Below are positions 25,554 through 35,287 of a DNA stretch of 64,000 bases, piece after piece. Both the position numbers and the translations under genes were made by a program. The stretch spans positions 5,704,001 through 5,768,000 of the forward strand of contig OY762448.1 in NCBI GenBank assembly GCA_963665705.1. Reading direction: 5' to 3'. The first letter of the stretch is position 1. The number at the start of each line of letters is the position of its first letter. The notes under the pieces were generated by a model that saw nothing but the letters and a program-made list of their open reading frames with translations, did not search any database and had not been told where the DNA came from. Origin of the DNA: Saccharicrinis sp963665705 (GTDB taxonomy: Bacteria > Bacteroidota > Bacteroidia > Bacteroidales > Marinilabiliaceae).

Positions 25554-27116
25554 ATGGAAGATTACCAGATAAATCGCACCTCAAAGATGTGTACTGAGGT
25601 GATAAATGATAAATACTTAAAACAGATTTTAGATAACATCCCAAAACTTGAATTTTCTCTGTTATATCACGCAGGAACAACCAAAGAGGATAAAGTTCGA
25701 AGATTATTAGAACAACTAAAAGAAACTCCTGGAGAAGAAAATGATGCTATTATTGAAGAATTAAAAAAACTAACACCCAAAAGTCACATACGAAATACCA
25801 TAATCACAGAATGTCTTGCTCAGGAAGCAGAAAGTCTAGGTATTGATCTAGGAGTTGACAACCACTATCCATATTATTTCAATGGTGAATTTTGGAAAGT
25901 TCTTGATATAGATTTAGGATTGGCCTTTTTTTCACAAGTATTTATTAGGGCAGGTTATAATAAATATGATTCCTTAAATGTCAGCTTATTAGAATCTTTT
26001 TATAAACAATTTTCATTTGCCTGTAAAATACCAATCGTAGAACAAGATAGTTCTGTCGTGAAAATAAACTTACAGAATGGCACTTTTCATATATCTGAAA
26101 AAGAGCAAGGATTAAAACAGTTTAGCAGTCTTGACTTTTTCAAATATCAATTACCCTTTGAATATGATCCAAAGGCAAAAGCTCCAAAATTTATAAAGTT
26201 CCTAAATGAGGTTTTACCAGGTAAAAATGAACAGTTACTTCTATTCGAATACTTAGGATATGTTCTTACTAAAGATTTAAAACTAGAGAAATGTCTTGTA
26301 TTAGTAGGCACAGGTAGCAACGGGAAAAGTGTTTTATACGATATAATATCTGCCCTTTTGGGTAATGATAATATATCCACTTTCTCGCTTTCTAAGCTTT
26401 GTGAACCAAATGGTTATAATCGAGCAGAATTAACTAATAAGTTACTCAACTATTCCAGCGAAATAGGAAGTAAAGGTCATGATGCTGATACAATTAAGAA
26501 GTTGATTAGTGGAGAACCTATAGATGCCAGGTCTCCTTATGGTAAGCCATTTGAACTAAGAGATTACTGTAAATTCATGTTTAATGCTAATTCATTGCCT
26601 AAAAATATTGAACAGTCACATGCATATTACAGGCGTTTTATTTATCTGACTTTTGATGTTACGATAACAGAAGACCAAAAGGATCCTGAGCTTGCTAAAA
26701 AAATAATATCGTCGGAGCTAAGTGGAATCTTCAATTTAATCATAGACGGATTAAAAAGATTATTAGCGAATAAGACTTTTACACATTCCGGTAAAGCACA
26801 ACAAGCTCTTGAAAATATTCAAAAAGAAAGTGACTCAGTTTCATTGTTTTTAGAGGAGTTCGGATATGAGAAGTCAAATGACAATTATGTTGTATTAAAG
26901 CATTTGTATACTTCTTATAAAGATTTCTGTAAAGAGGACAATTATATTCCAGTAAGTGGAAGGGAGTTTTCTAGACGACTAGAAAAAGTCTTAGGATTCA
27001 CATTAAAACGAAAAGCCACAAACAATGCTACTTGGGTGTATTGCTCAAAAATAAAAACCAATACTGAGCATTCAGGAGATATAGATAAACTTATTGCGGA
27101 CACTTTTAATAAATAA
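25554..27116 (+). CDS. Phage/plasmid-type primase-helicase (D5-like, SF3)
   Basis: 520 aa. The C-terminal half is a superfamily 3 helicase of the D5/P4-alpha type: Walker A GTGSNGKS (252-259), the region LLNYSSEIGS, KLISGEPIDARSPYGKPFEL and FMFNANSLPK. The terminal region (about 440-515) resembles a winged-helix primase C-terminal domain (LFLEEFGYEKSNDNYV). There is no TOPRIM motif in the N-terminal half; the priming function may lie in the next gene, which starts 3 bp later. It is expected to unwind the element's origin for autonomous replication after excision. Confidence 0.9.
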   Translation: MEDYQINRTSKMCTEVINDKYLKQILDNIPKLEFSLLYHAGTTKEDKVRRLLEQLKETPGEENDAIIEELKKLTPKSHIRNTIITECLAQEAESLGIDLGVDNHYPYYFNGEFWKVLDIDLGLAFFSQVFIRAGYNKYDSLNVSLLESFYKQFSFACKIPIVEQDSSVVKINLQNGTFHISEKEQGLKQFSSLDFFKYQLPFEYDPKAKAPKFIKFLNEVLPGKNEQLLLFEYLGYVLTKDLKLEKCLVLVGTGSNGKSVLYDIISALLGNDNISTFSLSKLCEPNGYNRAELTNKLLNYSSEIGSKGHDADTIKKLISGEPIDARSPYGKPFELRDYCKFMFNANSLPKNIEQSHAYYRRFIYLTFDVTITEDQKDPELAKKIISSELSGIFNLIIDGLKRLLANKTFTHSGKAQQALENIQKESDSVSLFLEEFGYEKSNDNYVVLKHLYTSYKDFCKEDNYIPVSGREFSRRLEKVLGFTLKRKATNNATWVYCSKIKTNTEHSGDIDKLIADTFNK

Positions 27117-27948
27117 TCCATGAGAAATACTTACGTTTCATTTTTTGAAAATTTTAAAACTAATTATTCCGATAAAAAAATAACTATTTGGAATTGGTTG
27201 ATGGGTGATTTAGGATTAGCCAATCAAATCGAAGCAATAAGAAATAGTATTAGTAAGGATGACATTCGACAAGCAAAATCGAATTTACCGGCTGTAACAA
27301 TGAGTGGGATATTTGGAGAACGCAAAGCAAAGAAAATAATTGAGCATTCCGGTTTTATCTGTATTGATATTGACGGAAAAGACAATCCACATATCAATAA
27401 TTTTGAATTGCTTAAGCAAAAACTATCATTTTCAAAATTCATTCAGTATGCTGGATTATCTGTTAGTGGCAATGGATTGTTCTGTTTGATAAAAATTTCC
27501 AATTCGGAGAATCATAAAGAGCATTTTAATTCGCTACTCAATTACTTCTTAGAAATGGGAATCGTAATAGATAAAGGATGTTCCGATATTACTAGACTAA
27601 GGATTTATTCAATAGATAACCAGCCGTATTTAAACGAGGATGCTGAAGTGTATTCTGATACGAAGGCCGTTATTAATCCTGCACAAAACGCAAGTAATAA
27701 CAGTTACAACAACATTAAAAGAGATTTTAAACCAAATATAGAACAAGGAAGAAATGTTTCTATCACAAAATTACCCCGTGAAATGATGGTGACAAAAATA
27801 CTAGAGCAAATTGAGGTTAAACAAATAGATATAACTCAAGAATATAATGATTGGTTTGTAAGCATTCGGCCTACTACATCACGTAAGTATATTAATTAAA
27901 ACGAGACATTCCTATTGTCTATGGAATTTATGGACAATTCCCGGTATT

Positions 27949-29628
27949 CTATGAATTCTTCCAATTATGGGGTAAAAGGTCAGCTAAATCTAAGGAGTAG
28001 TCATTATTGTATTCAGGTATCTTTGTAAGTACATCCGTCAACCATTCTCTTGGATTTACATCTGCAGCTTTGCAGCAACCCAGCAAAGAGTATATGACAG
28101 CTGCATTTTCGGCTGCATCATGATTGCCGCAGAACAAATAGTTTTTACGACCTAATGCCAGAGGTCTGATAGCATTTTCAGCCAGATTATTATCTATTTT
28201 ATAACGACCATCAAGATGATAGCGTGACAAACGGTGGAAAATTGAGTAAGTATACGATAAGGCTCTACCCATTCTGCCTTTGGGCAATACTTTAGGATAG
28301 TGATTGACGATCCATTTTTCAAAGACGACCATAATAGGGTAAGCTAAACGTTTACGTAGTTCCACTCGTTGTTCATCATCCAAGCCTTGTTCGTCAGCCA
28401 TTGTTTCCACTTGATAGAGTTTGCCGATTTGTGCCAACGCATATTTAGCCCCGGCTTTGTCCTCGGCAAGACTTTCTTCAAATTTACGGCGTGCATGCGC
28501 CCAGCATCCCAATAATAGGACACCTTTCTTTTGCTCATAAATAGAATAAGCTTCATACCCATCCGTTTGGATGGCTCCCTTAAAACCCTTTAATAGCTCA
28601 ACCACTACTTTTTGTGCTCTGGAGCCTTTATCGTAATGAAAGAAGACCAGGTTGTTCATCACCGATCGAACCATCCACAGGTAAGCCTTTACGGTTTTAT
28701 GTTTTTCATTGTTGATTACCGGAACCGTGCTTTCATCCACCTGTATATAATCCGATTCCATTATCACTTCACGTAAATGATAATACAAAGCACGTAGTAA
28801 ATCACAGGTCCCCTGAAACCAACCATTAATGGTTGAAGCTGGTAGATTAACGCCAATCTGTTTAAACATGGCAATCTGACGATGAAATGGTAGATGGTGT
28901 TGGTATTTATTGATCAGTAACTCTGTCAAAAGCGAGGCGCCTGCATTGCTGCGTGGTAATGGCAACAGTGGAAGTGGCGCTATCTGTACAACAGCTTTCT
29001 CCTGTTCTTGTGAGGCTGGCTTTAATGCATATTTGGAACGGATAATTCTTCGGACAAACAATTCACCGGGCTTGTGCTCTAAAACTTCGGTAATTTCCTC
29101 TCCAATGCGTACCCAGTTGTCATCAATGCCTTCCGGCTCTATTATTTCTTCCTCACGGCGTAGGTCTTCCGGCAAAGGAAGACGAACCGGTTTCTTTTTT
29201 TCTTTTTGTGGTCGTTGACGTTTATAGGACAACAACTCCTTATCCGCTTCTTTGGCGATCTCTTCTTCTTCGGGAAGAACATCCAATCCGTCAAAATCGA
29301 TCTTACGCTGGTTTGGGTCAGATGGAATAAAACGTTCACTGGAAGCCTTCCAGAACTTTCGGCGATACCATGCCAATTGGTCAGTTAGTTTATTAACCAG
29401 TTCCTCTCTTTGCTGAAGCAACTCCTCCTTTTTACTGAGTAGTTCTTCTTTTTTTTGAAGAAGCTCTTTATGCTTGTTAATTTGGTCTTCCAGTTCCTTG
29501 TTTTGAGCTTTAAGAGACTCCATATAACCATTATCTGTCTGACGCAAACGTGAGAGTTCACAATACATCTCGTCACGCTCTTGTAACAACTGTTGAATGA
29601 ATGCTTCGTTATCTGAAATCTGGCTCAT
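27949..29628 (-). CDS. tnpC: IS66 transposase TnpC
   Basis: 559 aa of full family length. Long N-terminal coiled coil (about 30-90, rich in KEELL/QREEL repeats), an IS66 N-terminal linker WYRRKFWKASSERF (normally GRSSE/Q), then the zinc-finger-like region and DDE domain: MESDYIQVDESTVPVI, AIQTDGYEAYSIY, and DNNLAENAIRPLALGRKNYLFCGNHDAAENAA. C-terminal IS66 tail DLLPHNWK. No internal stop. It is the last gene of the tnpA-tnpB-tnpC operon. Confidence 0.95.
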   Translation of the reverse strand: MSQISDNEAFIQQLLQERDEMYCELSRLRQTDNGYMESLKAQNKELEDQINKHKELLQKKEELLSKKEELLQQREELVNKLTDQLAWYRRKFWKASSERFIPSDPNQRKIDFDGLDVLPEEEEIAKEADKELLSYKRQRPQKEKKKPVRLPLPEDLRREEEIIEPEGIDDNWVRIGEEITEVLEHKPGELFVRRIIRSKYALKPASQEQEKAVVQIAPLPLLPLPRSNAGASLLTELLINKYQHHLPFHRQIAMFKQIGVNLPASTINGWFQGTCDLLRALYYHLREVIMESDYIQVDESTVPVINNEKHKTVKAYLWMVRSVMNNLVFFHYDKGSRAQKVVVELLKGFKGAIQTDGYEAYSIYEQKKGVLLLGCWAHARRKFEESLAEDKAGAKYALAQIGKLYQVETMADEQGLDDEQRVELRKRLAYPIMVVFEKWIVNHYPKVLPKGRMGRALSYTYSIFHRLSRYHLDGRYKIDNNLAENAIRPLALGRKNYLFCGNHDAAENAAVIYSLLGCCKAADVNPREWLTDVLTKIPEYNNDYSLDLADLLPHNWKNS

Positions 29629-29697
29629 TTATCTCCTTCTGAATATGTCTCAAAGATACTAAATTCAAGGGTTTCAGCCAAAAAATAAGTAATGAAC

Positions 29698-30048
29698 TCA
29701 AATGCTTTTTCGACGTTTTTTCAATTGTCTTTCTATGGGTTTTACATTGCTTACAATAGCCATCAAATCTTGCCAGTCTATTGACTGCGATGTAATATTT
29801 TGGTCGAAAGTAGGGAGCTTAAATGTACCGTTTTCTAGCTTTTTGTGATAGATAACCAAACCGCCGTGCTCCAAATGCAATATCTTCATAATAGTCAGGT
29901 TACGATTGACAAAAATAAATACTTCGCCGTCCTGCACATTGCGCTTCATTACTGATGAAACGACACCGCTAAGCGTATAGAAACTTTTTCGCATATCAAC
30001 CGGAGCTGGATAGAGGAAGTACTGCAGATTCCCGTGTAAATGAAACAT
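29698..30048 (-). CDS. tnpB: IS66 accessory protein TnpB (Orf2)
   Basis: 116 aa: MFHLHGNLQYFLYPAPVDMRKSF, EVFIFVNRNLTIMKILHLEHGG and the C-terminal basic stretch PIERQLKKRRKSI. Typical length and motifs. It starts 9 bp after tnpA and is followed 69 bp later by tnpC. Confidence 0.93.
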   Translation of the reverse strand: MFHLHGNLQYFLYPAPVDMRKSFYTLSGVVSSVMKRNVQDGEVFIFVNRNLTIMKILHLEHGGLVIYHKKLENGTFKLPTFDQNITSQSIDWQDLMAIVSNVKPIERQLKKRRKSI

Positions 30049-30057
30049 AGGTCCTGA

Positions 30058-30414
30058 TCAATAAAGGTGAATAATGGACTTGATCAGAGCAATGTCTGCA
30101 TCTCCTTTTATATCCAATCTTGTACCGTTGGGAAATGTAAAAGATAAGTGGCTATCACATGTGTTTTCCTTGCAATTATTGATGACGTCTGATTGGTGTA
30201 CCTTACTGTTTACAGATGAATCTTTGTTTATTGTTAATGGCACAAACCCAATGGTTGGTTCATCTTGTTCAATTAGATTCTTCCAACGATAAAACGTGGA
30301 GACTGCGAAATCCTGGTTACTGCAAAAATCGCGAACACTAAGACCGGATTCCAAATACTCCCGGTATAACTTCCTAAAACTTGATTCGATAATACGCATG
30401 GTTTTTTGCCTCAA
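30058..30414 (-). CDS. tnpA: IS66 accessory protein TnpA (Orf1)
   Basis: 118 aa with an N-terminal helix-turn-helix (SGLSVRDFCSNQDFAVSTFYRWK) and the C-terminal LSFTFPNGTRLDIKGDADIALIKSII motif of IS66 Orf1 proteins. Its start lies about 50 bp inside the right IS end. A second Met five codons later (30399) is an alternative start. Confidence 0.9.
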   Translation of the reverse strand: MRQKTMRIIESSFRKLYREYLESGLSVRDFCSNQDFAVSTFYRWKNLIEQDEPTIGFVPLTINKDSSVNSKVHQSDVINNCKENTCDSHLSFTFPNGTRLDIKGDADIALIKSIIHLY

Positions 30415-30473
30415 AAATAGGCTTGGATATGAGCACTAACAATATGTATTAGCCCGCATGGTTACATTGGTTT

Positions 30474-30773
30474 AACCTCTGTATTGCAATCGCTTTTAGA
30501 TACAAGGAAAAAGGAAGGGATATGTTCCATAAAATAAGTCAATTTCATCCTGGATATAGTTACGAGGCAAGTGATACAATGTATTCATTAGCATTAAACA
30601 GGAATTATACAAAAGCCATTACTGTTTTATTTGATATTGCAGAAAAATACGGAATTACCTAAACATCAGTAGTAAAGCGGCAATAATGCTAAATGATGCT
30701 AAACGAATTTATGTTTTCACTTCATACTCATAAATTCACTAATAAACAGTTATTAACCTCATTACTAAAATAG
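30474..30773. other. End of split VirE-type gene and integrase promoter region
   Basis: 30474-30662 is the displaced 3' part of the VirE-type gene. 30663-30773 is a short AT-rich stretch upstream of the integrase with no other gene. Confidence 0.7.
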
Positions 30774-31994
30774 ATGTTTAAATACACAAAAGACAGAATA
30801 TCAGTACTCACTGTCCTTGATAGTAGACGCCCTAAGAAAAGTGGAATGTACCCAATTAAGGTTCAAGTAGTATACAAGCGTATTCAAAAATACTATTCAA
30901 CAGGAAAGGAGATAAGTATTGAAGAATGGGATAAATTACCAAAGTCGAAAAGCAGAACATATATCAACCTAAAAGAAAGTATAGAAAACAGTTTCTCTTT
31001 AGTTAAAAGTAATGTTGAAGATCTAGCAGGAAAAGGTCTCTTTTCTTTTGATGCACTAAACTCCAGGTTGGCCATGGGTGCTTGTGATACACTAAATATT
31101 TCTTTTAAAGCAAAAATAAGTTTACTTAAAAAAGAAGACAGAATTGGTACAATGCTTTATTATGAGAATATATTAGTAGGAATTGAGTCATTTGCAGGTA
31201 AATCAATCTCGTTTCAATCAGTTACAATTGACTGGTTAAAGAAGTATGAAAAGTATATGTTGAAAGATAAGAATAAGACTACCATCGGAATGCATATGCG
31301 TGGAATTAGGGCCATTATGAATGAAGCTAAGAGAGCTGGAACCATTAAAGAAACTCAATATCCTTTTGGCAAAGATAAGTACCAGATTCAAACTGTTTCA
31401 GGCAGAAAGAAGGCTTTAAATAAAGAGCAAGTTCTAGAAGTATTAAATTACTCAGATGGTACAGCAGCAACAAATAAATACAGGGACTATTGGTGTTTCC
31501 TGTATTTATGCAACGGTATTAATGTCGCGGATATGGTCAGATTAAAGTATTCGAATATAGAAGACGGTGAAATATACTTTACGCGACAAAAAACCGTCAA
31601 GACTAATAATAATATAAAGGAGATTCATATTACAATCCTTCCTGAAGTGCAAAGTATAATTGATAAATGGGGAAATCCTGACAGAAACAAGAATAATTAC
31701 ATCTTTCAATGCATTTCTGATAAAGACAATGCACAGGATATTAAACGAAAAACCAAAGCTCTTACAAAACGAATCAATAAACGATTAAAGATGGTAGGTG
31801 AGGCTCTCAATATTGGTAATATTACCACATACACAGCAAGACACAGTTATGCTACCATACTAAAAAGAGAGGGTGCAAATATCGCATACATTTCGGAAAG
31901 CTTAGGACATTCGGATTTAAAAACCACAGAAAGCTATTTGGCAAGTTTTGGAAAAGATGAGCGACAAAAGAATGCAGGATTACTACTTGCTTAG
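30774..31994 (+). CDS. Tyrosine integrase of element I
   Basis: 406 aa, Bacteroidota-type site-specific recombinase with an arm-DNA-binding N-terminus (RISVLTVLDSRRPKKSGMYPI), a SAM-like core-binding domain (about 95-200) and the catalytic domain. Catalytic elements seen: TARHSYATIL (R-H), LGHSDLKTTESYL (His and the nucleophile Tyr). The usual first Arg lies in LYLCNGINVADMVRLKY, where the canonical position is Asn/Ile; this variant also occurs in the second integrase here. Its stop is 88 bp before the middle att site, and tRNA-Met is the target. Confidence 0.93.
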   Translation: MFKYTKDRISVLTVLDSRRPKKSGMYPIKVQVVYKRIQKYYSTGKEISIEEWDKLPKSKSRTYINLKESIENSFSLVKSNVEDLAGKGLFSFDALNSRLAMGACDTLNISFKAKISLLKKEDRIGTMLYYENILVGIESFAGKSISFQSVTIDWLKKYEKYMLKDKNKTTIGMHMRGIRAIMNEAKRAGTIKETQYPFGKDKYQIQTVSGRKKALNKEQVLEVLNYSDGTAATNKYRDYWCFLYLCNGINVADMVRLKYSNIEDGEIYFTRQKTVKTNNNIKEIHITILPEVQSIIDKWGNPDRNKNNYIFQCISDKDNAQDIKRKTKALTKRINKRLKMVGEALNIGNITTYTARHSYATILKREGANIAYISESLGHSDLKTTESYLASFGKDERQKNAGLLLA

Positions 31995-32010
31995 TCCAAA
32001 ATTGGCGTTT

Positions 32011-32034
32011 GCATGCAAATTGCATGCGCGAGAA
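32011..32034. promoter_or_regulatory. Paired recombinase-site motif, right end of element I
   Basis: GCATGCAAATTGCATGCGCG followed by AGAA. It matches the GTATG-type pairs at the other three element ends, and aligns with 49870-49892 together with the following A-rich stretch and hairpin. Confidence 0.55.
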
Positions 32035-32040
32035 AAAATA

Positions 32041-32076
32041 AAAGCCACTTACAAATCGATGTAAGTGGCTTTTTTA
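32041..32076 (-). terminator. Terminator copy beside middle att site
   Basis: Perfect 12-bp stem AAAGCCACTTAC / GTAAGTGGCTTT (32041-32052 with 32061-32072) followed by T residues. Same position relative to the tRNA fragment as the hairpins at 15091 and 49898; it can also stop the integrase transcript. Confidence 0.85.
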
Positions 32077-32080
32077 TAAG

Positions 32081-32126
<46 letters not shown>

Positions 32127-32264
32127 ACTAACTAATTTTACAGTATTAGACGTCTAATACTGTAAATACTTGTATAATAGCTATTTAAGTCTATTAAATA
32201 TTTGTTTATTTATATAATATTTACAATAATTGTATGTTGAATTGTATGTAAATATTTTAATTAA
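32127..32264. promoter_or_regulatory. Left-end sequence of element II with recombinase-site motif
   Basis: An AT-rich 138-bp stretch. The motif GTATGTTGAATTGTATGTAA at 32232-32251 corresponds to 15300-15319 in element I. The integrase ATG is 9-12 bp further on, so integrase binding could autoregulate. Confidence 0.55.
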
Positions 32265-33497
32265 ATGAATAAAATAGCAAGAACACAAATATATCTTGAT
32301 ACAAGATATAAAAGCAAGAAAAATTTATATCCCGTAAAATTAAGAGTTACTTTTAATAGGAAACAGAAATATTATAATACAACATTTAATTATTCAAAAA
32401 AAGAATTTTTAGATATTATGTCTCCTAATTGTAACCAAACAAATAAAAGAAAACAATCAAAATTAACGGATATTCAAAGTGTCGCAATAAAAATAATTGA
32501 TAAATTACCAGACTTTACCTTTGAGCGATTCGAAAAAATGTTTAAATCCCCAAATGGTGATCCAATAATAAACACATTTTATGAATCATATATAAAAAAA
32601 CTAATTTCAAATGATCAAATATCTACAGCTAACACTTACAAAGTTAGCCTAAACTCTTTATTAAAATTTAAGAATATAGAGAAAATAAAATTTACCGACA
32701 TTGATGTAGATTTTCTAAAGAAATACGAAAAGTGGCAAATAAGTAAAGGTAATTCAATTTCAACAGTAGGTGTACATTTAAGACCTTTAAGAACTATTTT
32801 TAACATAGCTATTGAGGATAATATTTTAGGCGAAGTTTACTACCCTTTTAAAAAGAATAAGTACCAAATACCAAAGGCATTAAATAAAAAAAGAGCATTC
32901 TCAATTGATGATATTAAAAAGATATTATTTTTTGAATCGGAAATTGGTAGCAATATTGATAGAGCAAAGGATATATGGACTTTTAGTTATTTATGTAATG
33001 GGATGAATATGAAAGATATTTTTAATTTGAAATATAAAAACATAGATTTTAAATTAAAAAAAATACAATTTATAAGAGCTAAAACAGCTAATACTCATAG
33101 GCAAAATATTACACCAATAATTATACCCTTATTAAATGAGACTTTATCGATAATCAATAAATGGGGAAATTACCCCCAAAATACTGAATCGTATGTTTTT
33201 CCAGTATTAGAAGAAGGTTTATCCCCAGAAAAACAGGTATCAAGAATAAAACAAGCTACAAAAGTTATAAACAAATATCTTGATATAATAGGCAAACAGT
33301 TACATCTAAACATTAAACTTACAACTTATACAGCAAGGCACTCATACTCCACTGTACAAAAAAGAAAAGGTACTTCCATTGAATACATATCTGAAAGTTT
33401 AGGGCATACTAGTATTAGTACAACTCAATTATACTTAGATAGTTTTGAAGATGAAACTCGATTAGAGGCAGCAAAGAAATTGTTAGAATTTGATTAA
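32265..33497 (+). CDS. Tyrosine integrase of element II
   Basis: 410 aa, same three-domain Bacteroidota family as the element I integrase but clearly diverged and encoded in more AT-rich DNA. N-terminal arm-binding segment (RTQIYLDTRYKSKKNLYPVKLRV), core-binding domain with YEKWQISKGNSISTVGVHLRPLRTIFN, catalytic TARHSYSTVQKRKGTSIEYI, LGHTSISTTQLYLDSF (Tyr nucleophile). The first Arg position again reads YLCNGMNMKDIFNLKY. It starts about 140 bp inside the left att site. Confidence 0.93.
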   Translation: MNKIARTQIYLDTRYKSKKNLYPVKLRVTFNRKQKYYNTTFNYSKKEFLDIMSPNCNQTNKRKQSKLTDIQSVAIKIIDKLPDFTFERFEKMFKSPNGDPIINTFYESYIKKLISNDQISTANTYKVSLNSLLKFKNIEKIKFTDIDVDFLKKYEKWQISKGNSISTVGVHLRPLRTIFNIAIEDNILGEVYYPFKKNKYQIPKALNKKRAFSIDDIKKILFFESEIGSNIDRAKDIWTFSYLCNGMNMKDIFNLKYKNIDFKLKKIQFIRAKTANTHRQNITPIIIPLLNETLSIINKWGNYPQNTESYVFPVLEEGLSPEKQVSRIKQATKVINKYLDIIGKQLHLNIKLTTYTARHSYSTVQKRKGTSIEYISESLGHTSISTTQLYLDSFEDETRLEAAKKLLEFD

Positions 33498-33521
33498 AAA
33501 ATAATTATTAAATATTTGTAA

Positions 33522-35078
33522 CTATATTGGCATATTAAACAATATGTAATAAAAATAAGAAAAAATCAATGCTAAGGAAATTATTATTGCTAATGTAATA
33601 GTTACATATTCTGTTTTTAATTTTGTGAATTTTAGAATGCATTGAGTAACAAATAAATATAAATAATATCGATAAGATAACCTAGTTTTTTTTAATTTAC
33701 TATTTTGCAATAAAAAACCTAACTTATTTCTTTTTATATTATTTAATGCAGTATTAAATGATTTACTTAAATTTCTTTTTACCTGCCACCTTTGTATAAC
33801 AAAACCTATTACAAAAAAAGTTGACATTAATCCAAATCTTATATATTTAGATTTTGCATAATTATTATCAATAGAATCATAAAAATAAAAACGAAATAGA
33901 AGATTAAACAATACAACAAAAGAGATCCCAATTGTAAATGCTGCAAGATAATTGTTTTGTGTAAGAAAAAAATCCTTTGATTTAAAATTGTCGTTTAAGA
34001 ATATTTTTGATTCAGTATCCTGAATATCTATAAATTGTATTAGTTTTTTTCTGTCGTCGTGGCTCATAAAGCCATTTATATGAAATACTTCTGCAAAAGC
34101 TTTTGCATAAGTTGATATCCCACTAGGGTTACAATTTAATTCTTTTTCAAGTCTTTTGTATTTTGTTATTTGCTGTAAAAAGTTCTCAATTTGATGGTTT
34201 ATTATTCTTACATTTCTATTTTTAGTTTTTTTTAATGGATGCAAGTTGGTAACAGGTAAGAATGAATCATTATCTTTATGGTGGTGATAATGATTATGAA
34301 ACATATATTTTATATAAGTTAGTGCAACTTTGAAAATTCTATGCATCTGAGTATTTTTCTTGTAATCACTAGCAGAATCCTCTTTATAAAAATCTTTAAG
34401 AAAAAATGAGTTAGTGTCATTTCGAAGAAATAGTATACCGTCCCTACTTAATAGAACATCAAATTTCCAAACTTTGAAATTATCACAACAATCTGATAAG
34501 TTTTCTATTTTACGAATTGAATCAACAGCTTTAGCATGGAGTATGTTTAGTTCATTGTTTTGCTGTTGTAATAAATTTAACGATTCTGCTTTTTCAACAT
34601 GTGTTCTTTGATAAACAATTTCTTTATCAGTTAGTTCCTTTAAGTCATTAAGTGCATTTACTTCACTTTCATGTAAAGCTAATTTTTCCTTTAGGTTTAA
34701 TACAATAGATAATTTACCTATAAGTAATTCCTTATTTTTAAAAAGGTTTTCAGATTTTTCTTTTATTTTAATTCTATCTAAAAAGTCATTTTGCAAATCC
34801 TTGTCATTGATAGACCCTCGAAAAAAGAACCTAAATGAACGACTTCTTAAATTTCTATCATATTTGCTGTCAGTATAAGTTACCAATGAGGAACTTAAAA
34901 TATATCTTGAGGTATTAAAATTCTGATGTTTCTTTATTTTTATTAGATACTTATCTAAATTACCAAGTAATAATTCAGAATCTAATAAATCAAGTGATAA
35001 ACTTCCGCGAACTGTAGGAACCCATCCAATGCAGTCAAAAGAATCAAGGATAGGTTCATAATAATTCTCATAAGACAT
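33522..35078 (-). CDS. Unknown membrane protein with coiled coil and C-terminal TM segments
   Basis: 518 aa, no family recognised. Features seen: a soluble N-terminal half with a predicted coiled coil (about 115-200, KEKLALHESEVNALNDLKEL), a His-rich patch HNHYHHHKDN (about 262-271), a Lys-rich middle, and three or four hydrophobic segments in the last 150 residues (AAFTIGISFVVLFNLLF, IRFGLMSTFFVIGFVIQ and ITLAIIISLALIFSYFYYIL). It is translationally coupled to a 69-aa membrane protein upstream. A two-gene membrane operon as mobile-element cargo could be a defence or exclusion system, but there is no direct evidence. Confidence 0.75.
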   Translation of the reverse strand: MSYENYYEPILDSFDCIGWVPTVRGSLSLDLLDSELLLGNLDKYLIKIKKHQNFNTSRYILSSSLVTYTDSKYDRNLRSRSFRFFFRGSINDKDLQNDFLDRIKIKEKSENLFKNKELLIGKLSIVLNLKEKLALHESEVNALNDLKELTDKEIVYQRTHVEKAESLNLLQQQNNELNILHAKAVDSIRKIENLSDCCDNFKVWKFDVLLSRDGILFLRNDTNSFFLKDFYKEDSASDYKKNTQMHRIFKVALTYIKYMFHNHYHHHKDNDSFLPVTNLHPLKKTKNRNVRIINHQIENFLQQITKYKRLEKELNCNPSGISTYAKAFAEVFHINGFMSHDDRKKLIQFIDIQDTESKIFLNDNFKSKDFFLTQNNYLAAFTIGISFVVLFNLLFRFYFYDSIDNNYAKSKYIRFGLMSTFFVIGFVIQRWQVKRNLSKSFNTALNNIKRNKLGFLLQNSKLKKTRLSYRYYLYLFVTQCILKFTKLKTEYVTITLAIIISLALIFSYFYYILFNMPI

Positions 35079-35287
35079 TAGAAAATTGTAATTGGTGATT
35101 GATCTGCTTCTAAGTTTTTATCTTTAGATTTGTAAATCAAACCATTTTGCTTTTCTGTTGCATTATATAATCTAGGTTTTTTTCTTAATGCTTTAATATT
35201 ATAATATTTGTTTATTATAATATTTACTAAATATATCAAAGCGAAAATGAAAGCAACTGTTATAACTATAAATAATATATTAGACAT
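35078..35287 (-). CDS. Small single-pass membrane protein
   Basis: 69 aa with an N-terminal TM helix (ILFIVITVAFIFALIYLVNI) and a basic cytosolic tail. Its stop overlaps the start of the 518-aa membrane protein by one base, so the two are coupled. Function unknown; probably a partner or regulator of the larger protein. Confidence 0.7.
   Translation of the reverse strand: MSNILFIVITVAFIFALIYLVNIIINKYYNIKALRKKPRLYNATEKQNGLIYKSKDKNLEADQSPITIF

Larger units (their letters stand above)
27858..30465 (-). mobile_element. IS66-family insertion sequence 2 (tnpA, tnpB, tnpC)
   Basis: 2608 bp. Ends GTAAGCATTCGGCC (27858-27871) and GCCCGCATGGTTAC (30452-30465) are imperfect inverted repeats (11 of 14). 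A perfect 8-bp target duplication ATTGGTTT lies at 27850-27857 and 30466-30473. It contains a complete three-gene IS66 set on the minus strand and differs clearly from IS66-1. It was inserted into the VirE-type gene; the host frame on both sides is otherwise intact, suggesting a recent event. Confidence 0.96.
27120..30662 (+). pseudogene. BT4734/VirE-N-type primase-like gene split by IS66-2
   Basis: The 5' part (27120-27857) encodes a protein with FICIDIDGKDNPHI and YAGLSVSGNGLFCLIKI, typical of the BT4734-like N-terminal domain next to VirE_N. At EYNDWF the frame runs into an IS66 copy. Removing the IS plus one target duplication restores the frame: NDWF-NLCIAIAFRYKEKGRDMF continues from 30474 to a TAA at 30660-30662, ending ITVLFDIAEKYGIT. 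The repaired protein would be about 308 aa. With the IS present, the product ends prematurely at 27899 after foreign residues. Loss may impair replication of element I. Confidence 0.9.

Noticed and set aside
28910..29218. 102-aa plus-strand ORF
   Set aside because: Antisense shadow of the IS66 tnpC gene.
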